From contig OOIN01000028.1 of assembly GCA_900323505.1 (NCBI GenBank), positions 434,001 to 498,000 of the forward strand: a DNA stretch of 64,000 nucleotides, in the 5' to 3' direction. This DNA is from Ustilago trichophora (lineage: Eukaryota; Basidiomycota; Ustilaginomycetes; Ustilaginales; Ustilaginaceae). A model generated the notes under the pieces. That model worked only from the letters and a program-made list of their open reading frames with translations. It did not search any database and was not told the origin of the DNA. This document shows positions 54,655 to 64,000 of the stretch, one piece after another; within the stretch, counting starts at the first letter, position 1; the number at the start of each line of letters is the position of its first letter. Both the position numbers and the translations under genes were made by a program.

Positions 54655-57600
54655 CGCGAAACTGTGATCTCCCTTGCCGCTTGGCATGCTCACTAGTGCA
54701 GCTGGTCAGCGTCAGACTGCAGAACACCCTTCCCCTGACGTCCTCCGATGATGCACACCGGTACTGCCCTTCTCAGCTGAGCAAGGTCGGAGCTGCAAAC
54801 GATCGCTTGCGTAGACAGCAGAGGATCGACGTCGAGAGACACCGACAACAGAAAATAGCATCTGTTCTCGCCGTCCTCCGGCGATTTGTGCCTGATTCGT
54901 GAATCTTCCCATGTTGCTCTTCGGGAGGGGACAAGGGTTCGACGCCTCCCCTTGCTCAGGATTGTGAGACGAAAGCTCTTTTGGCTCGAGCTTGGGTTGA
55001 GGAGGTACACTCCTGCAGCACGGTGAACCAGCTCTAGGCCATTGCGCGAGAAGGCCCATTCTGTTCGAACCGCTCGGATCTCGTCCACCCCAGGCAGATA
55101 GCGTGGACACCTTGATGAGAGCCGCGGCACGGAAGTTGGCGTTAGGGATTCCAGCAGTATAGAGGCGAATCACAAGAAAAAGACAATGACGCACAGTTCG
55201 AATGGAAATGCTGCGGGAGTCGGCGTCTCGAGAACCAAGATGCAGCCACAAATTATTCAGAGGAGGAGACCAAGTGCAAGACGAGAGCTGAGCGTCTGAC
55301 TGCTGGGCGGGTCAAACTTACAGCTGCGGCCAAGTCTGGACATGGAGGATGATGAATGCGTATGCCAGTTTGTGCCGTATGTTTGTCATTAGCGCCGTCT
55401 ACATAGCCCAATCCCGGCTGGTGAAGTGTTGGCGGCAGCGCAAGAATGGAAAGCGGCTGATAGATCTATTGATCTCATTTTCGGAATTGGAGAGCGGGAC
55501 GTGGGCAACAAACCATGTCGGCGAGGGACGGCTGTTTGGCCCTTGGCGTTTGCCGTTTGATTTGCAGGTACAGAACGGCAGAATGCGCCGCGGTGAGACA
55601 GGTACAAGGCGCGCATTTGTGTGTGTGTGTGTGTGGTGAACTGTATGTGTGCCTGCCTACGGGAGTGCCTGTCTCAGACAAAGGAAGATCATGCAGATCA
55701 TTGGGTTTGAACGGTAGTAAATGGGATGTCGATCGCGGCGGGATCTGCAAACTGCCAAGACGGGACGTGTGGGAATTGGAGTTCCGCAGAGCTTAAGCGA
55801 GAAGGATTGAGAGAAGGTGAGCGGGAACGAGCAGCAGGGTTCGGCAAGGTGACAAGCAAAAAAGAGGCAAGGGAGAGACAGCGAGAAAAGTGGAGCACGA
55901 GTGCAGGTGGCGATAGAAGCAGGAGAAAGGGACGAGGAGGAGCTCAAGCCAAGGACGGCGGCGGCGTCGAGAGGTTTCAGCGGCAAGGAGGTGTTGGAAA
56001 TAGGGACGACGGTGAAGAAGGGCTTAGGGAAGAGCAGCAGCAGCAAAGAATGCGGTCGACATTGTTGTCGGCAAGGAGGTCTTTAGAGATAGGATAGAAG
56101 AGAGAGTCCAAAGCGCTTGTTCCTGCAGTCAAAAACTGTGCAGAAAGCCTTCGCAATTTCAAGGCAAGGGGCCACTGAGCAGTGCGTAGCCGAGGAAACA
56201 AAAGAGAGAGCCACAATCGCTCAAATCATTTAACGAAAAAAATACACACAAATGAAGAAATAGATTTCTACGGAAATACTGTACTTCCACCCAACCATCC
56301 AGCTGCAGAAAGCACAGCACAGCAGACAACAAAACAAAAACACCCCGCTTGACACCACTTTTGAATCGATGTGATACCCTTAAGAAAGATTTGACACTCT
56401 GTACTGTCATCTGTGACGCAGTTGGCTCAATAATTCAGACAGATGGCGCTCAGAGGTGGGCTTCTGATGGATATCGATCCGAAAGAAAACGGAACTAGCG
56501 GAGAGGGGGTGGGCCAAGCGACGATAAAGATGCTCGAACGTGTCAAATGCAAGGAGAAATGCGCTACAGAAAGCACCTTTCCGCCTAACTAAGGTTTCTC
56601 TCATGCTGAAGAGAGCGCTTAACCATCACCCTTTGTTTGGTACGATAGCCGCCCTTGCTTCTCGCTTCCTACTTGACTTGTTTCCCTAATCTTACCTTTA
56701 CAATGCCGTCCAAGGCTATCGATGTGGTCGAGAGCGAGTCCGCGGAAGTGAGCCCTGAGCCGAATTCCGAGCTTCGTCTTTGTCGGCCTTGAATTGCCAT
56801 GATTCGACAGCAGAAGATGCGGTCTGAGCGGTCAACGTGGCGCACTGGCCTCTCCATCTTCCCACTGATCCTCCTTCGGACGAGGTTGAATCAAGGTCGG
56901 AATTCTGTCCGGAAATACACATGGGATGGCCGATGAGGTCCGCTCTCCGTCGGGCCGTCTTCCGGATAAGCATGCTCATGCTGACTTCTGTCCTATTGGA
57001 TGACTGTCAGTGTCGGAGCCATGTGAGTGGGCGTACACACTATACAGTAGTATGACTAGCCTTTGATCTGATCTCGACGTCAATTTCTTGCCTCTGTGAA
57101 AACACCTAGCATTACCACGTCCAGCGATCAGGAAGTGGTCATAGAACTATACTTGTGATTGTCTGCCTTCTCTAGCTGCCGGATACGCCCAAGTGGCCGC
57201 CAAGAGCACCGCGATGCCCACTGCATGTGCTCTCGAGCCATCATTTTTGTGCCAGGTACTGCGATCAGAGTGCCACAGAGCACAAAAGTGCCGACAAAAG
57301 ATCCGTGGTTCATCGTCCTCTTTGGCGACTGAACTCTGGGTGTTACCGCAGCATGTTGGGTCGATCAGGTGTACTGAGCGTGTCGCCAAGCCCAAAGCCA
57401 CCCTCAAATATACAGTGTGTATCCACTGCGGATAGTGTGGGATGCTGCAATGCTGATAACCCGCTTGGGCCTTGGTAGGAAAAATCTATGCATTGTGCTC
57501 GGCGGAGTTTCCCACCATCCTGCACCGTGCTCCTTTGTTGCCCCACCGCTTGGACCTTCTCGGCTCCATGAAGATGTGATTGAAAGTCAAACCATTGTGA

Positions 57601-59122
57601 TTTGTGATCGTGGAAGAAAGATGACAGCTATTGTTGCCTGGTACCGTAGTGGTTGTTCACAGTGGTCGGGAACCTTCAAGCGGCCTCTGGATAACGTCGT
57701 GGTCGGAGTACCATCGCTGCAGGATGATGATCGTATTGTCATGCCATCGCGATTCAAGTTCCGATAGGAACCTGACGCTACTGCCAGTCCTTCTACACGT
57801 GTCTATTCCTACTGCAGTGGCTGTGAAACACCTGTGCATGTTTGTTGATCGACGATGCAGATCGTTCGCAATTGTTGAATCGTCGGAGCTACGAGAGAAG
57901 CTGTCGTCGGAGCGTGACGCCAACTCAATAGGGGCGAAGCTTTTTGGCGCCGCTGGCTAAAAGCGCCGAAGATTCTTTAGAGCTCACAACCCATGATCCA
58001 TTGCCATGTCGAAGTGTAGGCTCCGTAACCTCCGACAATACGCAGGCTACCTGATACTTGCTTTGACCTTTGCGCGCCACGTTCCATGGTCAACGCAAGT
58101 CTGAAACAGGAGCCCATTCATATCTGAAGGCCGGACCTTGTACTTGGCACATATGAGGCGGTCGTAGCGGATCAGGAACTTGGCTACTTTGTTCCTGACG
58201 AGGTCATAAGCGAGTAAAGGTCATTCAGCGTGGCTTGAAGAGTGTGATGGCCATGGCTTGGTTGGCAAGGAAAAGTGTTTAGGCCAGCGATGACTCATTT
58301 GCAGAGAGCAACTTGCGATGGGCGTACAGTAGCTGGCTTTGTTGGTCTGTGATTTGTGGATGTTGCGTTGGTGTGGGACGCTACTCAGCCACTAGCTACG
58401 CCGACTTGCTGTTCGGACAGGCGTCATACGATTGTGGCAGTACGAAAGTCATCACACTTGACACTTCCCCGCCGCTTTCTCCTTCACGATACAGCGCTCA
58501 TCTGTCTGAGTCGGTGCCATCCTCGCAATCCTTTGCGTTCGATCTTACCACCATCTCCGCTTCGAATGTTGTCAGCTTCCGTGCTGAGAGGCAATCTTGG
58601 TAAGTAGAAATCTGCGATCTCCCTTGTACTACACCTTGGACCGAAGATCATGCTGGAGGCTTGGTTCATGGTGTTGTTGCGATGGGATCGGCCTTGTCAG
58701 ACACTGCGTGAAGTCCTCTCCGTGCGATTGGTGGCGACATCGTCGAGGACGATCGCGATAGGCTACCAGAGGTCCAGCCGATCTTCTGATGCAATCTCGT
58801 CCCTTTTTCTGCCACCTCTATTTTCGACCGAGTTTTGAAAATGATTTTCTTTTCTCGACCAAACTCACACCTTTTCGCTAGCATCTTTCAAAATGACACC
58901 ACAGCGTGAGGTGAAAGCATTCTCCGCGACGCGCCAAACGCGTTCCCGCGTTCATGCAAGGAGGCTGCATTTCCTGCCATAGCACGACGAGGCGCGTACA
59001 AGGAATGCTCTCTCACCGTCGGCTTGATGGCTCTTCTTTGACCACGTTGGCAAGCGACGGCCGCTGCATATCACGCTCCACGGCTTCCAAGAGTCAATCA
59101 AACACACCACGAGGTCGAGAAA

Positions 59123-59782
59123 ATGTGTTGTTGTCTCGAAACACGATCGAGCTCGGCCAACCCTGGGCTTCCCAAGGCAAACCGATCGGCTGTCGAGCAT
59201 CGCGAAGGCCATCAAGCAGAGACGATGTTCAAAGGCGGCGCAAGCAACGTCTCATCCGGAGCGGAACTCGGCGAAGATGGGCATCGCTTACCTGGTTCGA
59301 GCTAGAGCATGATGACGCTACGTGGCGTGCAACTGTCATGGCCAAGCCAAGAAGAGAGTTTCAAGACGCCGATGCGTCCGGCGTTCTCGATCCGGTCATC
59401 ACCAACAAGTCAACATGAGGCGCTCTCGTGAGCTGTGCATCACAAACTGCATTACAGTACAGTATCTTACTCGTCGTCGACTTGGGGTTCAGACGAGCGG
59501 TGCGGTGCGAAAAACGAGTTTGAACGCTTGGCGGACTTGGAAAGTTAAGCGCTGGCAAGCTATGCACTGTACTGTACAGTATTGTACAGTACTCTGTAAA
59601 GACAGGGTTCTTCACGTGTGACAGGCGACAACGCGCAACTCCGACGTCGAATCGAAAAGAAGAGGAGCGATTTTTACCGGTACGCGATTACCTTTGCCTC
59701 TGGAGATTGCTAGACAACTCGACAGCGCCTCTTACGAGGCTGCGAGGATGGAACCCAAGTCTCCCACGCTAGGACGAGGATG
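59123..59782 (+). pseudogene. possible decayed or multi-intron gene of unknown function
   Basis: The frame from ATG 59123 codes 60 residues with codon use like real genes here (PGLPKANRSAVEHREGHQ). It stops at TAG 59303-59305, then continues in the same phase without a stop for about 40 codons (SQEESFKTPMRPAFSIRSS). Further on, separate pieces read as a coiled coil: ERCGAKNEFERLADLE, DNAQLRRRIEKKRSDFYR and SYEAARMEPKSPTLGRG. The last three join in frame if GT...AG gaps at about 59542-59630 and 59681-59729 are removed. One in-frame stop and weak donors argue for decay. No family is recognised. Confidence 0.25.
59569..59592. repeat. palindrome GTACTGTACA-N4-TGTACAGTAC
   Basis: Perfect 10-bp arms around GTAT. 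Each arm contains the ACTGTAC/GTACAGT motif that recurs in other intergenic regions of the window. Confidence 0.85.
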
Positions 59783-60368
59783 ATGACGACAATGTCAGGG
59801 AGGAGACCAAGTAAGGATGATTTTGTCTAAGACACCGCTTCACCTACCCCGCTCGCTCGGTTACTGGCTGAGACCCTTTGCACGAGCGCCGAACGAACGT
59901 CGCTGCATTGCATTGAAGCAAAAGACCGAGGCCGCTTATCGCTAGCGAATCCTGCAACGTGCACCTCTTTCGAAGCGAAAAGTAGGCTTGTTGTCTCCAC
60001 GCTCTCCACTGTGTGGACACCATCAAGAAGACCGGATCCTAGCTCCGCACTCGCACTCGCACTCGCACTCGCTTGGCTCAGAGTCGAGAAAAAAAAAGAC
60101 TAGTCCATCTCATGCAACTCTTACAGCGCGATGCGGATTGCTAACCGAACCAAACACGCTTTCTCGTACTGTGTCACCATCGTGGCTGGACACGCTTGCT
60201 CGATGCAGGGCGCCAAGAGAAGGAGAGATCTGTTGGAAGCGGTCGATGCTAAAGCCTCGGATAGCAAGACGAGCTGCTGTGGAAGGATGATTGCGAACAA
60301 CGGAGCGGTGCACTGACGCATGCAGAGAGAGAGAGAAAGCGTGGAGCTAGATTGCAGCCGAGGTGGAC

Positions 60369-60392
60369 TTTTTTTTTTTTTTTTTTTTTTTT
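60369..60392. repeat. T24 homopolymer
   Basis: An uninterrupted run of 24 T in the gene-poor block. Confidence 0.88.
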
Positions 60393-62129
60393 CGACCACG
60401 TATTTTTTGTCTTCCTTTCTTCTACGGTGTTTCTCGAAGACGCAGTCGCATCTTCGACGATCAAAAGTGTACAGGTACAGGTAGTTGAAGATAGAGCCGA
60501 GCAAGAAGATACTGAACGGTAGAAAGCGGACGGTCGCCCATCGCTGCGAGCACCGAACAAGGTCAACGTGGGTTTTGGATAATTTGGTGCACAATGACAT
60601 ATGCTTATGCAGCAACAAGCGCCCTTTTCTCCTTCGCCAGAAGTAACGAGGTGTGCACGGAGTTGCGTGACCCTTAGCTTTGCTTCTCTCTTTGCTCAAT
60701 TTCGGCAAGACACGCTGTTGCTCGTCGGTCGAAAGAGCTCACTCAAAACAGGATCCGAACAGTCGGGATCATCGCAGTTGAATGATCCAATCTACAGTGG
60801 TACCCGAGTGGCTTTCAAGGAAAAAGAAAAAAAGGGCGATGTTGGTTGGGATGACGGGATGGAAGCCGACAAGGCGGGCCATATCTTTAGGTGATGCAAG
60901 TTGGAAGCATATCGAAAAGTGGAAAATAAAAACGGGATGAGGCCCCGTGAGACAGGTTCGGCAAGCCTAAATCACACTCTCTGGAGCATGAACATGAGAG
61001 ACCCTGAACGAAACTCGATGCATTTCACTTTTTCTCCTTTCCTTTCCTCTTTGAGAACCCCACCATTTTTGTTTAATGGACCCTGCACCGACCACGGTGT
61101 TGGGTGGACAGGATCCTCTAATTGCGCTCTCTTGCAGCACAGACCGTCGTCAAAACGAGCTTGCACGGCATGGCTTGGGATTTAGGCTTTGAGTTGGATT
61201 GGAACTCGGGAAGATGTATTCCGGCGGTGTCGGCACACATTCTCTTGTTGTGTGTGTGTGTGTGTTGTCTTGGCAAGTTTTGAGATCTGGTGAGGGAGAG
61301 AGTGAGAAGGTTTGCCTCGGGAGTGCGCGCCATTGACACCTACTTGGCCTCGTTCAGATTCGCAGAGAGAGAGAGAGAAGGAAGGGGATACTCTGGTTGG
61401 ACTAGAACCTTCTTCCTCTCCTCTTTTCTTTCCCCGAGCGTCACCACTGTTTGTCTCTTACCATAACTCCAACACATCTCAAAGCGGCAAGCGTCGTTTC
61501 TACAGTCTAAATTTTTATTTTTTTATTATTGTTTTTATTTGCTAAATGCGTTTCTGTGGTGCGCCTGACGTGCCCCACATTGGAATATTTTATTATTTTT
61601 ACCAAAACGCGCTTCGCTCGGTGCGCATGCCATGCCTGCTCAACCGATCAAGGCAGGAATATGACACACGCACCGCGCAACATGCAGCCACCGTACAGGA
61701 CCCTGAACGTCTCTCTCTAGTGTCATTGGACTTGCCTTTCTGGAACGCTCAGGAGAATTCGCCGTTGTGCGTATGTTGGAGGCATACATTCCTTCAGAGC
61801 AATGCCAGAGGTGCCTGCCCTTTGTGTCGTCGGTGCAAAAAAGGGGCGGAAAGAAGCAGGGATGGGTGGGCAAGTGGGCGGTTGGGTCGAATACGCTAAG
61901 CCCCCTTGTGTGGATGCGTTGCCTCACCGCCCTTTTCCTTTAAAGTAGAGCCCTCCCAATCCCCTTTCGTATCCACCTTGTCCCTTCCTCATCCATCTCC
62001 TTGCTTCACTCTACGTTGCTTCTTGACTCTTTGAGCAACGTTTGCCAAATCACACACACACACTCACAACATTCACAATCCTCCTTCAACTCCATCACCA
62101 ACAAACAACCCATCAGGAATATCCATTCT

Positions 62130-62166
62130 CCCCCCCCCTTTTTTTTTTTTTTAAAAAAAAAAAAAA
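62130..62166. repeat. C9-T14-A14 tract in the leader of the Kre9-like gene
   Basis: Nine C, then fourteen T followed directly by fourteen A, a perfect T/A palindrome, ending 20 bp before the ATG at 62187. In RNA it could fold as a U/A hairpin next to the start codon; in DNA it is a nucleosome-excluding tract. Confidence 0.9.
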
Positions 62167-62186
62167 CTGCGGCATAAGTTTTCAAC

Positions 62187-62774
62187 ATGCAGCTCTCCAC
62201 ACTCTTCCTCAGCACCACGCTGTTGATCAGCTCGGTTCTATGTGCACCAGCCGCATTTGCCAACTATGGCTCTTCTTCAGATGCCGAAGTGATGCTGAAG
62301 CGACAGTTGTCTGCAACCAACTACGACTCGCTCATGCTGGGTCGGGATGTAGCTTTGGAAAAACGACTGGTGTACAATCCCAAAATCACCTGTCCCGTCT
62401 CCAGCACCGTCTGGACAGCAGGTCAGAGCTATACCGTCGAATGGGACTCTTCCGACATCCCTGTCGAAGCAGAGGCTTACAAGGGCATGATCAAGTTGGG
62501 TTACACACCGGCTGATGGTGCTGGAGGATTGAACTTGCACTGGACTCTCGCCGACGGCTTCCCAATCAAGGATGGAAAGGTGAAAGTGACGCTACCGGAA
62601 GAGTTGAAGGAGAGGAATGACTATATCATCGTGGTAATGGGTGACTCGGGAAATGCCAGTGAGATGTTTACCATCAAACCGGCGGGTAGTGGTGAAAAGT
62701 CACCCCTGGGAGAAGAGATCAAAAAACAGGTAGAGGCAAAGATCAACGCGGCTTTCGATCAAGCTGGTATCTAA
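62187..62774 (+). CDS. small secreted protein with a Kre9/KNH-type domain
   Basis: 195 residues, ATG at 62187. The first 20 residues are a signal peptide (MQLSTLFLSTTLLISSVLCA). Lys-Arg pairs at 38-39 and 59-60 are possible Kex2 sites that would free a pro-segment. From residue 61 a beta-sandwich of the Ser-Thr-rich/Kre9-KNH family (PF10342) follows: VYNPKITCPVSSTVWTAGQS, YTVEWDSSDIP, LHWTLADGFPIKDGKVKVTL, DYIIVVMGDSGNASEMFTI. There is no hydrophobic C-terminus, so no GPI anchor; the end is a charged helix. Such proteins are extracellular or wall-bound; a role in cell-wall beta-glucan or in host contact is inference. It lies at the edge of the gene-poor block, opposite the REP1-like gene. Confidence 0.78.
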   Translation: MQLSTLFLSTTLLISSVLCAPAAFANYGSSSDAEVMLKRQLSATNYDSLMLGRDVALEKRLVYNPKITCPVSSTVWTAGQSYTVEWDSSDIPVEAEAYKGMIKLGYTPADGAGGLNLHWTLADGFPIKDGKVKVTLPEELKERNDYIIVVMGDSGNASEMFTIKPAGSGEKSPLGEEIKKQVEAKINAAFDQAGI

Positions 62775-63201
62775 ACTTTCAAACATCGATTAACGTAGCC
62801 CATCCAAATCAGGCTTAGGGCAACGCTTTCAATTCTTCACGATCTGGCATCAACAAAATATCTTTCCTCTTCTTCCTTTTCTTCTTGTTTCCTCTTGTTG
62901 TTTGCATCGTCGCTGTAATCAATCTCTCCGTTGTTTTGGCGTTTTATTCCTTTTTTTCTCAATGGACAGTTCTCCTTTGGCTCTACGTTCATACATGGTG
63001 TCCAAGGTGTGTGTGCAAGTGTGAGAATGCTGCGGCGGAACATCCGGATTGAGAAAGAAGCAGATCCTCTTCTATGCGCAACCTCATTACGTTCATAACA
63101 CGCTCCCCACATAAAACACCTCTCTCCCTTGGACAATGTCGACTTTTGAAAGTAGGCTAGTGCAATGAAATCAAACTAGAAAACCATCTTCTATTCGCCA
63201 C
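62775..63201. other. convergent spacer, no gene
   Basis: 427 bp between the Kre9-like and RPT4 stop codons, with T-rich stretches (near 62950) and TG repeats (near 63007). No coding signal. Confidence 0.45.
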
Positions 63202-64000
63202 TTAGACAGCACTGTAATCAATCTTACTCTCATGCCTCTTTGCCTCCTGCAACTTTCTCACCGCCTTCATGAAATCCTCCTGGACACAGTAATCTCTATC
63301 GTCCCTGATGGCAAACATTCCCGCCTCCGTTGCGACATTCCTCAAATCGGCACCGTTGAAGCCATCGCTAAGTTTGACGATAGCCTCGTAATCCAGCTCT
63401 TCCTTCTTGGCGACTGGCTTTGTGTGGATCTTCAAGATTTCCAACCTCGACTGTTCGTTGGGCAGAGGAATCTCAATCTTCCTGTCGATCCTACCGGGAC
63501 GCATGAGAGCTGGATCAAGAGTGTCGGGTCGATTGGTGGCCATGATGATCTTTGTCTTTCCCAAGTAGTCGAAACCGTCCATCTGGTTGAGAAGCTCCAT
63601 CAAGGTTCGTTGGATTTCACGATCGGCCGAGGTGCCTTCGGAGAAACGTCGACCTCCGATGGCGTCGATCTCGTCCATGAAGATGATACATGGTTCGTGT
63701 TCTTTGGCGTACCCAAACATTTCTCGGATCAGACGGGCTGATTCTCCAATGTACTTGTCGACAATGGCCGAGGAGACGACTTTGAGAAAATTGGTTTCCA
63801 GGGTGCTTGCTACGGCACGAGCAAGCAAAGTTTTACCAGTTCCGGGAGGGCCGTAGAGCAAGACACCTTTGGGAGGTTTGATTCCGACACGCATGAAAAG
63901 CTCTGGGTTGAGCAAGGGCAATTCAATGACTTCCCTCAACTCTCGAATCTGATCGGAAAGTCCACCGATTCCAGCAAAGCTGGCCGCTCCAGGATCTTCC
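63202..64000 (-). CDS. RPT4: 26S proteasome regulatory ATPase Rpt4, 5' end outside window
   Basis: The C-terminal 266 residues of an AAA ATPase run off the window edge. The visible start is [20 protein letters not shown]. Walker A is [13 protein letters not shown], Walker B is [12 protein letters not shown], then the arginine-finger region [20 protein letters not shown] and the Rpt4-specific end [15 protein letters not shown]...SKIDYSAV. The terminal sequence fits Rpt4/PSMC6 and lacks the HbYX motif of Rpt2, Rpt3 and Rpt5. The protein unfolds substrates in the 19S base. No intron is seen in this part. Confidence 0.93.
   Translation of the reverse strand, partial: EDPGAASFAGIGGLSDQIRELREVIELPLLNPELFMRVGIKPPKGVLLYGPPGTGKTLLARAVASTLETNFLKVVSSAIVDKYIGESARLIREMFGYAKEHEPCIIFMDEIDAIGGRRFSEGTSADREIQRTLMELLNQMDGFDYLGKTKIIMATNRPDTLDPALMRPGRIDRKIEIPLPNEQSRLEILKIHTKPVAKKEELDYEAIVKLSDGFNGADLRNVATEAGMFAIRDDRDYCVQEDFMKAVRKLQEAKRHESKIDYSAV

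Larger units (their letters stand above)
53469..62129. other. gene-poor block of about 8.7 kb
   Basis: No intact gene is recognised. It contains a 7-bp minisatellite, A31 and T24 runs, TG and GA microsatellites (near 55619-55633, 61247-61264, 61365-61378), repeated ACTGTAC/GTACAGT motifs, and coding-like fragments in shifted frames near 56703-56790, 56820-57050 and 59120-59780. The fragments suggest decayed genes or an unrecognised multi-intron gene. Confidence 0.4.

Noticed and set aside
54936..54946. GGTTCGACGCC, similar to a tRNA B box
   Set aside because: The flanks do not form a T-arm or acceptor stem and no A box lies at the right distance.

Overview
The window is nuclear DNA from a filamentous or dimorphic basidiomycete, most likely a smut fungus of the Ustilaginaceae (Ustilago, Sporisorium or Pseudozyma type). 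This is inferred from three things: compact, mostly intron-poor genes with short GT...AG introns, strong C/G-ending codon use with Ser/Pro/Gln-rich disordered regions, and a Rep1-type repellent precursor, a family described from Ustilago maydis. No organism label was available, so the placement is an inference. LAYOUT. The left end (0-5.2 kb) holds an NST1-like gene whose reading frame appears to splice into a chromodomain-like exon, then two inverted-repeat structures, then an EFM6-type lysine methyltransferase on the minus strand. From 7.6 to 17.4 kb lie a GH63-type glycosidase, the spliceosomal cyclophilin CWC27, a CoA-type Nudix hydrolase, a nucleolar RRM protein and the Hsp90 co-chaperone Sba1/p23. 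From 18.6 to 35.1 kb lie a four-exon DGAT2 acyltransferase, the DEAH helicase Prp22, an FAD amine oxidase, a prenylated Chs4/Skt5 chitin synthase activator, a WW-domain protein, complex I subunit NDUFA5, an RWD protein and the respiratory factor Rcf2. From 36.2 to 50.4 kb lie a Gin4/Hsl1-type septin kinase, a CENP-O/Mcm21 kinetochore protein, a six-exon METTL16 RNA methyltransferase with an 11-nt exon, and the Zn-cluster/PAS factor ERT1. The right end holds a Rep1-like secreted repeat precursor, about 9 kb of gene-poor DNA with homopolymers and coding-like debris, a small secreted Kre9/KNH-fold protein, and the 5'-truncated (by the window edge) proteasome ATPase Rpt4. HOW THEY FIT TOGETHER. 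Most genes are core eukaryotic housekeeping functions (splicing, respiration, chaperones, proteasome, kinetochore) in ordinary fungal order, without operons. Several neighbours are divergent pairs that share short promoters: CWC27/Nudix, the nucleolar RRM protein/SBA1, DGAT2/PRP22 and CHS4/WWM1. Cell-surface and polarity functions recur (CHS4, GIN4, REP1-like, Kre9-like) and fit a polarised hyphal lifestyle. The most unusual parts are the NST1-chromodomain chimera with the fold-back element beside it, the REP1-like precursor split by a Pro/Asn-rich spacer, the METTL16 micro-exon, and the gene-poor 53-62 kb block between two secreted-protein genes. All splice models were read by eye from GT/AG signals and frame continuity; none was checked against transcripts or databases.
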